Assembly (NCBI GenBank): GCA_023375785.1
Contig: SZWC01008593.1
Location: 52,474-107,842 of the forward strand
DNA from: Penium margaritaceum
Taxonomy: Eukaryota > Streptophyta > Zygnematophyceae > Desmidiales > Peniaceae
Direction of reading: 5' to 3'
Length of the DNA: 55,369 nt
Both the position numbers and the translations under genes were made by a program. The notes under the pieces are model-generated. The model was not told the DNA's origin and did not search any database. It saw nothing but the letters and a program-made list of their open reading frames with translations. This document shows positions 46,701 to 55,369 of this stretch, one piece after another. Position 1 is the stretch's first letter. The number at the start of each line of letters is the position of its first letter.

Positions 46701-47692
46701 TCGCCATGATGCGAAGTGTGCAACTGAAGTTCCTGAGAAACTCCCGCAAAACGCTACGACGGGGATCTTCACAGTAGTTTGCCCACATCTTAGCATCTAC
46801 GGTTTCCATGTGATGAGCGGTGGTGAGTCTCCAAATGACATTTTCACAACGTTGTTGACGAGGTTTGCGAAAGGGGGTCGTCCAAAGTACTTGTTCTACG
46901 ACAATGCGTGTAAATTGTTCGCATACGCTCTTAGAAGGCAACCATCGTTGGTTTCCTGAACCCGCTTTCTCTGTGACCGATTTCACTTTGGACACAGAGA
47001 TGCTGTGAAGCATACATGTTCTCCTGCATTCAGCCCAGACGTTTACACTCACCTTGCAGGTACTTGCTCTAACTGCCAAAATTCTATGTCGTTTCTCTTC
47101 TGGTAAATCGTGTTGTGATAAACCAGTTTCTGCAAAATTTGGACTGGTTATGTTTGCAGGAGTGAATACTTCAGCCAATGAACAAGTGAACAGGTTCATT
47201 CGACGATTTCCACTACAGAGTTTCACCTACTCCATTCCCAATTTCATGGAAATGAGCCGCCTTGTCTTCACTTGCTGGAATTTGCGAAAGAACAAGAACA
47301 AGATTTACGGGTATGTCTCAGACACTGATGTTGATGAGATGGCTCGGAAGTTCACGGCAAAAAGGCCAATCCAACTATCCGATGATGAAGTTGACATTGA
47401 AGATGAAGATGAAGCTGACAGTGAAGGGGAAGATGACCGGAACAGGGTGGATGAACAGGCAGAGGTGGATGGAAGGGAGGTGGATGGAGGTACAAGGGAA
47501 ACTGACCGGAGTGCAGAGAATGCACATGGTGTGGTGGATGAAAGGGATGTAGGTGGTGATAGCATGAATCACACTGGTGTTCGCCAACATGGTAGTGCTG
47601 ATGGAGTTGCAGAGACAGCTGAGCATGAGAGGCAGACCATGGATGATGAAATTTTCCAATTGTTGCGGTGGCTGTACAATCCTCAAAATTAA
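43702..47692 (+). CDS. KDZ-type DDE transposase, multi-exon, probably inactivated
   Basis: Well-supported exons are about 44,924-45,217, 45,297-45,344, 45,431-46,054, 46,161-46,460, 46,570-47,059 and 47,160-47,692. They are joined by GT-AG introns of 79-109 bp, and the joins checked keep frame. The catalytic triad of the KDZ RNase H fold is visible: Asp in 'LVCDGTSL', Asp in 'YDNACKL' and Glu in 'NTSANEQVNRFIRR'. Between the second and third lies the D-x2-H signature 'CDRFHFGH'. Cysteine clusters precede the core ('CVSCRSGSPC', 'CSCPYGH', 'CCNVCGE'), as in KDZ proteins. The C-terminus is acidic (Asp/Glu-rich). A TGA at 46,957-46,959 just before 'TRFLCDRFHF' is in frame, and the N-terminal blocks (43,702-44,226; 44,348-44,632; 44,691-44,915) lie in different frames and could not be joined cleanly. 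It would cut and paste the element in the nucleus. Confidence 0.7.
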
Positions 47693-48607
47693 ACTGAATT
47701 TCAGATACTCGTCTTCCTCTGCAATTTGCATTACATTACTGTGTTGCGTTGTCAGAGAATGTTGAAAGTAAACAGTACACCTAATGTTGGAAGTGCATAT
47801 AATATGGAAAATGTTGGAAAAGCTGAGAAAATAGGAGCAATACCTATTAGTACAACACATGTTAGTACAGCCGCACCATGGACAATGCATAAAACATGGT
47901 CTATCGTGTGCCAAACTCCTTCGTATTTGATCTTTAAGCTTATGTTATTTGTTCACCATATGACGCAAACCTTGCTAAAGCGTCTCTTTCTCTTCCTATT
48001 GCCTGTTCCTTTGGGTGGAGGAAGTTCATTTATTAGTATCTTTCAGATTAACCGCATTATGGACAGACGTCCATCACACGGCTGTATTAATCACCTTCAT
48101 ATTTGATTACCTTCATGTTATCATCGGCCCAAAAATCAAATATGAAGTTGATTAGTATAACATCTTGCAGACAAGAGAAGCAATTAAGCATATGAAAACC
48201 TAGAGGAGAACGATGATACATTTGTGTTGTTCAGTACATTTAGTAATAAGATGTGTATTGTCTACTGTCAATGAACGGCATTATTTCCGCTAAATTGCCT
48301 CCTTGAAAAGAAAAGCCAAGCTTTATTTCCTGCTGCATTTACATGATGCAACAAAGAAAACAAAGGTTGTACTAAAACATCACATATTTCTATCATATTT
48401 ACATGTCATCTTTTCATTTGTTTTAGGATCAGAAGTATGGCACTTTCTCAAATTGTCTCTCTTTGGAAACATTATAGTACATATCTAACAAACCCACCTC
48501 ATTGTACCATTCTTATTGGCTGTCTTCCCATACTAGCATGTAATGCCCTCATTTACGAGGGCAATACATTCATCTGTATTACCAACTACAAGAGGTACAT
48601 GCAGAAG
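47693..48607. other. intergenic region between convergent genes
   Basis: AT-rich, with no conserved coding frame. It contains a near-perfect 19-bp inverted repeat (48,089-48,107 and 48,135-48,153, one mismatch, 27-nt loop). Confidence 0.6.
48089..48153. repeat. 19-bp inverted repeat between convergent genes
   Basis: Arms AATCACCTTCATATTTGAT and ATCAAATATGAAGTTGATT pair with one mismatch around a 27-nt loop. It may mark a 3'-end structure or a small insertion. Confidence 0.6.
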
Positions 48608-51600
48608 TCAGTTGTTGGGCTTTCCTTTCCCAGTCCACTGTTGCATCATCTTCCTCTGGTGACGGGTCTGCACAGGGGAGAAGTTATCATTGTCGACAGT
48701 CTGTGGCGGTTCACTCTCCTTCCTCTTCTTCTGAGCTGCAAAAAAACGACAGAAAAAGATTAGATACATAATGAAATGCTTTGCAAATAATGGAAGGATA
48801 AAGATAACTTTCATTACTCACGCGAAAAGCTTCGCTTCTTCTCAGGTCGAGTTCGCCCCTCATTCTGTGATGCACTTTCATCTTCAACTTCAGTTGCGGG
48901 CACTCCCTTCTTAAAAGAATCAGCAGCCCCTTGTAGTGCCTCCGAAAAGCTCTGTACAAACGAACTTATTCATCAGATAGTATTCAATAATAACGGATGT
49001 AGAAGACGAGAAAGCAGAAGCTAGATTTTACCTTAGTTGTATTCCTCTGAGCTCTGTACACCTTGATCCATTTCTCGAAGTGCACATCATCTGCACAATA
49101 CTTGGTAGCGAGAAGGATGAGTTAGTTCACAAGTCACACAAGATGACTTAACCAAGAACAAACAAGATGGAAAATACCTACTTCTTGCTGCGAGCTTCTT
49201 TCCACGACCAGCAAGCTTCCTCATGTTCTTGATCATGGCTTTGCCATGATTATACCAGTTGTTGAAGGCTTCCACGAAATCTTCAGTGTAAACTTCAAGT
49301 TGTTCCGCAATCTCCAATACAATAGATGCGTGCTCAGATGAACTGTTGGCACCTTGCTTGACGTCAGACGCTTCGGTAAGGTTGGGCAAGTTCTCCGCGA
49401 CTTGCTGCTGGGCACAGGGCAGATCCTCCACTCCGAAGGCCAAGTCATCAAGGTCGTTGAAACCTGTTTGATAATCGGCGAACTGGTGCAAGGCTTGGAA
49501 GGTAAAAAAAGGATGAATTCAAGTTTTGCGATAGAACAGCGGCAAGACTGAATATGGCAACACACTTACTTCGTTCACTTCATCATCACTGGAAAACAAC
49601 AGATTCGTAGATTTTCCAGGATCAACACGTGCACCACCTAGGTTCACCTGCAAAAAAAACCGGATTTTCTTTCATATTCAGAAGTTAACCAAAGCAGGGC
49701 CACGAAGTAGGATTACGCACCTCCGGTGCTTGCTGAGGGCAGTCTCCAGATGCTCTGAGTGCAGCCTCCGTTGTTCTAGGAGCTGGCGCTCTTACTGGAT
49801 TGGTGGCCGTTGCATGGTGACCTACTGATGCACCAGCCCCCACATTCATCCACGCTACAAGACTAGGACCTCCTGTAGCATTAACACCCACCGAAGGCAC
49901 AACAGATGCTGCAGCACCAGAGGCTGCCAGGCCACTTTCTGGAAAACATCCAGTGACAGTAGTGGGTGCCGCGACACCACCGGATACACCACCCGCTGCA
50001 CCACCAGCTGCTGCAAAATTGCAGGCTGCCGCTGGAGCAGAGGCTGCCGCTGGACCAGAGGCCGTTGCTAGACCACATGTTGCCGTAGCAACACCTGGTG
50101 GTGCGCAAGCACCACCAAGTTTGGCAGAACCACTTGGGGCAGCAATCACTGTTGGTGCCAAGGCAGTAGATGGTTGGGCCAGATAGCTTGATGCCGCAGA
50201 AAACCAACCAGTAGCACCACGAGTTGCACCAGTGCCAACAGCCGAACCGCTTGGGTTAGATGCAGCCGCAAAGTAAGCAGCAGCAGTATTTGCAACTGTA
50301 GTAGCATCAGCGGCCGTGGCAGCAGCGGCGGCGGCAGCGGCGCATCTATCAGCAACGCTAAAACCAGCCGCCAGAGCAAACCCAGCACTGGGACCCGTTG
50401 TTGAAGTACTCTGAGCTCCTTTGACAGGGGCGCGGGATGGAACACCAGCAATACCCGCAGCGCCATCAGCACCATCAAGGCCAGCTCCAGCACCTGCGCC
50501 GACACTTGCGCCAACGCCAGCGCAGGCGCGAGCGCCTACGCCTGCTCCTACGCCAGCGCCTGCGCCTGCTCCTGCGGCAGGGCCGGCGCCAGCGCAGGCG
50601 CCAACGCCATCACCAGCGCCTGCTCCTACGGTAGGGCCCGCACGAGCGCAGGCACCAGCGCCAACGCCATCGCCTGCTCCTGCGCCAGCGCCTATGCCTG
50701 CTCCTGCGGCAGTGCCGACGCCAACTGCAGCATTGGCCCCAATGGCCGTAGCACCATTGTTCCTATTGGCAAGAGCAATATCGGCCTACAAGAAACGACT
50801 GTCACTATTCAGCTTTTGCGCAATATGGCAATTACGACATGACTCTCATTTTTTACATGTTTACTTGCGGATCTTCTGCATCTTCACCCCCGCCAGTTCC
50901 ATCAAGTTTTGCCTGCACAAGAATGTTTAGCTCAGTATTTGTTTTTTTTTCCGGGATGCCTGAGCTGAGACAATGGGTCATATCTTCCCGGTTGGTACCA
51001 CCTCTGTGCTTTGCCCACGCACTTTGTGCACTTGTAGGACCGGTACAGAGGGCGCGGATTTCTTATCTTCTTTGACTGGAAAGCGCCGCTGATGTGAAAG
51101 TCAATAACATAAAGTTTGCCTTCCCTGAACGGGTTCAAAGTGACCCATGGCTGCTGGAAAAACAGTTCAAGGTCAAGTGTGAGGGCAATAGGATGTTTGT
51201 GACTCTTTCTCGCTTTCAAAAGAGCCTACGCAAGACGTGTTTTTTTAATGAACCACCATGTTTCCGGACTCGTCGATCTCAGACGAGCCAGCCTTGTCAC
51301 AATGAATGAGGTGTCCAAGGCGTTCAAAAATTCCGTCAGCTTCTTGACACTCTGTCAGCGAGCGTGTCCGATGCCAAAGTAGAACCCATCGTACTCCGCT
51401 TCCCATTGTGTCATTGGAACCGCACATTTGAGCAAGTCTGCAAAGCAACAAAATTCGTTATGTTCAGCTGAAATTACCCTTTTCCCTAAAATGTTGTCTG
51501 ACAAACGCATCCACGGTCTTGCTTACCGGTTTGCGGGTCAAAGAAGGGTTCCACCTGCTCCTCTTGGACGGTCTCAGGGTTTCGGCACCTCCGAAGGAAA

Positions 51601-51902
51601 CCGGACCTTCTGCCACAAGCGCTGGACGAGCGGCGACTGCCTCGGTTCATCGATTCTACTGGAGAGTAGTCTAGATCATTGGGCGAATCGTCGAGCGATG
51701 CATTCGGCTCCTCAACGGGACGGGAGATGGAGGTTTCCTCGAGCAAGATGGGGGAGATGCTCGAACAAAACGGGTTCGCAACAAGAGGAGACGACTCCTC
51801 CACTACACGCACGTCATTTTTGTTGGTCACTCCGCTCAGGGTGCTACGTTCGTTGCCGCTGTCATCATCGGAAACAAGACTGATGAAAGTCACATGAGGC
51901 AT
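48608..51902 (-). CDS. unrecognised multi-exon accessory protein of the KDZ element
   Basis: Exons on the minus strand: 51,902-51,527 (ATG at 51,902), 51,437 to about 50,940, 50,912-50,865, 50,785-49,721, 49,647-49,570, 49,482-49,182, 49,090-49,032, 48,951-48,822 and 48,735-48,608 (TGA). Introns are 63-100 bp with GT-AG ends, and every junction except the end of exon 2 keeps the frame. The product is about 890 residues. The N-terminus is Ser/acidic. Exon 2 has 'WEAEYDGFYFGIGH' and a Cys pair ('YKCTKC'). The 355-codon exon is extremely Gly/Ala-rich. The tail has a basic nuclear-signal-like stretch ('RPEKKRSFSPQKKRKE'). Exon 2 contains in-frame TGA (51,355-51,357) and TAG (near 51,239), so this copy looks broken. 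I recognise no family. Its start lies at the edge of the right motif array. Confidence 0.6.
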
Positions 51903-51904
51903 GG

Positions 51905-54900
51905 TGCGCACACACTCATGGTCCTTACTCAGAGTGGGAGGTCCAACGAGACCAAAATCGTCAAAGTGCGAAAACCGAATGACATGTGGCGAACGACAAC
52001 TTAAACATAGTAGCAAGGACCGAGTTCGGTCTACGCCGACGCGACGCAGACGCAATAGGAACTGTGACCCGCATCGGACCTATATCGTCGATGATTTGTA
52101 TGCGACAATGGTCCAACGACGTCGTCAATCCATGACGACGTACGACGTCCACGAGGCCTCTTCACGCGCCGTGGACGATTTAGGACCTATAGTATCGCCA
52201 CAGGTCCTCCAGCGTCAGCACCGCAGATGCAGGCGTCTTGACATGATGCGATCATCATAGGACCTCTTGCGGTATGTAGGTCCTACGCCGTTGCCGTGCA
52301 TGCATCTACGACGACGTCTGTCATCCAAAAACTTGAACAGTGATTACCGTCCGTCTTTGGCGGGATGTCAACGTCATTGGACCTGTCCGGTATTTACAGG
52401 TCCTGCACCGTATCTATTGTCATCGTTGTACAATGACCTCCTTTTTTCAACATAGTTTGATGAAAATCACAAACCGGTTTGAATCGTAAACTATTCTTAT
52501 GACACAGTTTCTCACTTTGTCTGAATTGCAATTATACGGAACAGGTCCTCCGGCGTCGGCAAGGGCCTTGCGATATCTGCATGTCCTACGAAGTCTCAAA
52601 ACCTGCCCGATGTCGGGCGACCTGGTTGTCAGAGGACCTCTGGAGATGTATGGGTCCCATTAGCGTGCATGCACTACGGCGGCGTATGTGGTGGTACGTC
52701 AACGTCAACCGACCTGTCCGGTTTGTGTAGGTCATGCAACGTTATGAACGCCATTCTTCACTAACTTCTTCTTTGCACACCGTTTGTTACGATTTTAATC
52801 TGGTTTGTTATGCAAACCATAGACACTCAATAGTTTCTCGTTTTGTTTGACATGCAATCGGCCAGAATAGGTCGTTTGCCGTCCAACCATACTTTCAACC
52901 TTGTGCGACGATCACATGCCCTCATGACGAAGCCTTGACGTCATAGGACCTGTGCCATCCGGAAAGGTCCTACGGCGTCAGTAATGGTCCTGCGACATTT
53001 GCACGTCTCGCGACATTACGGAATGTGGTCGATGTTTGGCGGCCGTCCTGACACGACTTGGTCTTCATAGGACCTATGGCGGCGTGCTGGTCCCACGCCG
53101 TTTGCGTGCATGCACCTACGGCGGCGTGTGTGGCGGTGCGTCAACGTCAAACGAACTATCCGGTTTGTGCAGGTCATGCAACGTTATGAACGCCCTTCCT
53201 CACCAAACCTCTTCTTTCAATACGGTTTGCACTGAATTTCAGCTGGTTTCTTTTGCAAACCATGGACACTTGACGTGTTTCTCATTTCGTTCGACATGCA
53301 ATCGGCTGGAATAGGTTGTTTGCCGTCCGACGAAACTTGTGCGACGACCACGACCTTATGACGCAGCGTTGACGGTATGGGACCTACAAAATCGATACAA
53401 GTCCAACGGCGTCGACAGAGGTCTCACGACGTCTCCATGTCCTACAACGTTGCGAAACCTGCTCCATGTTGGGCGGGCGTTCTGATTGGTTGGCATAGGA
53501 CCAAGGGGTTATGGTTTCTTGTTTGAAATGCATTCGATTGACACATGTCCCTTTCCGTCTGACAATAACCTCAGCAGACTTGTGATTGTTACGGATTTTG
53601 TCCGAGGGTGAGACGTCGTGGGACCTGGGCGCGTTAGCTAGAAATGTGAAATTGCTTCGATCGACCTATGATGGCAATACTGATCGCGAACCGAAAGTTG
53701 TCGCTTGGTTTGGAGAATTGAACACATGTATGTTATGCAGACAGGAGAGTCCAACGTTGTCTTTAAGGACGTGGGAATAGCAAGGAATGGCCAAGAGGTC
53801 CTACAGCATCGTCTGTACATTACGAATGACGGAAAACATTCATTGGACCTGTAAAGTGCGCCCAGGTCCTACAACGTTTGCCATGCGTCGTGCAGGTCCT
53901 ACTCAGTTTGACGTGAATCGACAATTTCTGATTGCGACCATGCGCGTACGTCATAGGACCAGAGGAAAACGTGTCGCACGACGACGACAATGATCGCGGA
54001 GTCCTACGTCCTCATCCTGTGGTGAACAGGGGGGAGCGCGTGAGACCTTTGCCGTTTACTTGTCAAAACGTAATTGGAACGATGGCCTTGTGCAATGTGT
54101 ACATCACCATCGCTCACCGATAACCTCTTCTCTAAGCACCGTTTTTAGTGGATGTGATATCGGTTTGAATGGAAAACCGTCATATTTTCCTTTTCACAGG
54201 GTGGGACCTATGTTGGTTGCAATGACCTTCCGGTGTCAGACGTCGTAGGACCTCGGCGCGTTTCCTAGAACGTGCAATGGCTTTCACCAATGTCTGAGGT
54301 TAATACTGATTGCAAACCGGTAGTTATTAAGTGGTTTTGAAAAAGGAACACCCGCATCAAAATGCAGACGGTAGAGTCCTAAAACATCTTCATCGTCGTA
54401 GTGGGTGCAGAGATTCCACAGGTCATACTGCGTCCTCTTTGCTTAACGTTGGTTACGTAGTGATACGGCAAATACCTCCGATAAACATAAGAATTTTCAC
54501 ATGTCCTACAACGTGGGCAATGCGTAGTAAATGGTCCTATGACATCGTTACTGGTGAATCGGTGGTAACTGTGTGGGACCTGAGGCACCTTCTTTGACGC
54601 CTCGTCGTGTTTTTGATACGTCGGAGAAGGTCCTGTAAAGTCCCATTCCTCATCGTTCACCTATGACTATTTCTTTGAGCACCATTTGTAGCACATATCC
54701 TACTGGTTTGATATGCAAACTGGTAGTGCTCATGTTTCGGCGCAGCAACAAGCTCACAGGACCTATGGAGTCTAGCTGTACCTCATAGGACTAGTAATGG
54801 TTAATACATTTGGACGGGTGTTCGACATTGTAGGACCTTCACCGTCTTTGTCCACGATGTGGGTATCACAGGTCCGTCGTCATCCGTTTTTCGAATCATG

Positions 54901-55200
54901 CCCTCGGTTCAACAGCTTTTGACAGTTTTTGGCTGCTGGTTGACGAGTCGAACTAGTATCGACCGTAAGACAGGTTGAAGCAGGTTTAATCTGAGCGCTT
55001 GGGTCCTACAAGATTGAGGTTTTCTCCTCATAAAAACGATTTATTGACTGATGTTCTCTGCTTATGATCTATGGATCGACACCTGGATTCATTTCGTAAG
55101 TTCGCTCAACCATGGTTGTTGGCATTCATGATGGATAAACACCACCGTTGTTTTTACTGCAAGATGTTCCGTAAACTTTAGTGACGACGGAGTAGGACTA
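51905..55200. repeat. TAGGACC motif array, right
   Basis: At least 30 copies of TAGGACC/GGTCCTA-type motifs in 3.3 kb in both orientations, for example at 51,921, 52,181, 52,258, 52,278, 52,944, 52,965, 53,796, 53,864, 53,896 and 54,246. Extended forms read AGGTCCTACRACG or CATAGGACCT. Pairs of opposite orientation 15-25 bp apart are frequent. Longer diverged units with GGTTTG...TGCAAACC and TGCAACGTTATGAACGCC recur (near 52,719 and 53,161, about 440 bp apart). No gene is visible. Confidence 0.8.
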
Positions 55201-55369
55201 CGTCGTCTGTAAATTTCAACATTTTGAGGTTTTCACGCTAGTGTCCAAACTCCAACTACTGTATCTAGTCTGTGGGAATGAAGACTGTTTGCCAGATCGC
55301 GATGACGATCATAATCTGTGGCAATCCACGGAACAGTCCGCTCCATGCCAAACAGGGGGGTTGTCCTCC
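55201..55369. other. window end, no feature
   Basis: No motif copies or coding signal in the last 170 bp. The right end of the transposon was not found. Confidence 0.4.

Larger units (their letters stand above)
37790..55200. mobile_element. giant KDZ-type DNA transposon (proposed; ends unresolved)
   Basis: The proposal rests on layout. A KDZ-type transposase gene and a convergent second gene (43.7-51.9 kb) are bracketed by dense arrays of the same TAGGACC/GGTCCTA motif (37.8-38.4, 41.7-42.5 and 51.9-55.2 kb), which are rare elsewhere in the window. Short repeated motifs next to transposon ends are common binding sites for transposases. The satellite at 38,629-41,537 lies between two left arrays, so it would be internal. 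Terminal inverted repeats and target duplication were not seen; the right end is probably outside the window. The alternative is that the arrays are an independent satellite that surrounds the genes. Confidence 0.5.

Noticed and set aside
46961..47007. A possible GT-AG intron removing the TGA in the transposase
   Set aside because: Any such intron would also delete the conserved D-x2-H signature, so a nonsense change is more likely.
50421..50930. Plus-strand Pro/Ala-rich open frame
   Set aside because: It is the antisense of the Gly/Ala-rich exon of the minus-strand gene, which has consistent splice sites and phases.

Overview
The window is a repeat-dense, gene-poor stretch of a eukaryotic nuclear genome. 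Nearly everything recognisable is a mobile element: Ty1/copia and Ty3/gypsy LTR retrotransposons, two or three small non-autonomous elements, microsatellites, a 167-bp satellite, and part of a very large DNA transposon of the KDZ (Kyakuja-Dileera-Zisupton) type. The gypsy primer-binding site matches the initiator tRNA-Met end used by most green-plant LTR elements. Together with a chromodomain integrase and the plant-like copia pol, this suggests a large streptophyte genome, perhaps a charophyte alga such as Chara. That placement is an inference. No host gene, rRNA or tRNA gene could be supported.

Layout, 1-22,945: two copia elements of one family lie in the same orientation. Copia-1 (667-6,795) is cut at its 5' side by a gypsy LTR that fills 1-666. 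Copia-2 (about 10,226-22,945) is split inside its reverse transcriptase by a complete 6,361-bp gypsy chromovirus (14,975-21,335, minus strand) with a perfect 5-bp target duplication (TTCCC). A third, more decayed copia relative occupies about 25,650-29,040. All of these elements carry nonsense codons or frameshifts.

23,466-37,150: a TA-flanked 576-bp inverted-repeat element, a 0.3-kb (TAG)n tract, a (TC)n/(TA)n tract, an assembly gap (32,029-32,109) inside a poly-G run, and a decayed minus-strand copia relative (gag near 36.1-35.3 kb, RT near 34.7 kb, RNase H near 32.6-32.1 kb). Inside that copia sits a 649-bp tandem TRIM: three 161-bp LTRs and two 83-bp internal units, flanked by a perfect GCGTG duplication. 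A 400-bp inverted-repeat element lies at 36,748-37,147.

37,790-55,369 (the most interesting part): a multi-exon plus-strand gene (about 43.7-47.7 kb) encodes a KDZ-type DDE transposase. A convergent multi-exon minus-strand gene (51,902-48,608) encodes an unrecognised protein with a Gly/Ala-rich middle and a basic C-terminus. Both are flanked by dense arrays of a short motif, TAGGACC or its complement GGTCCTA, in both orientations (37.8-38.4, 41.7-42.5 and 51.9-55.2 kb). The left flank also contains 17.5 units of a 166/167-bp satellite in an A-B-A arrangement. I read this as one giant transposon: two genes plus long subterminal arrays of a probable transposase-binding motif. Its right end lies beyond the window and its left end is not resolved. 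Both genes carry in-frame stops, so this copy is probably inactive.
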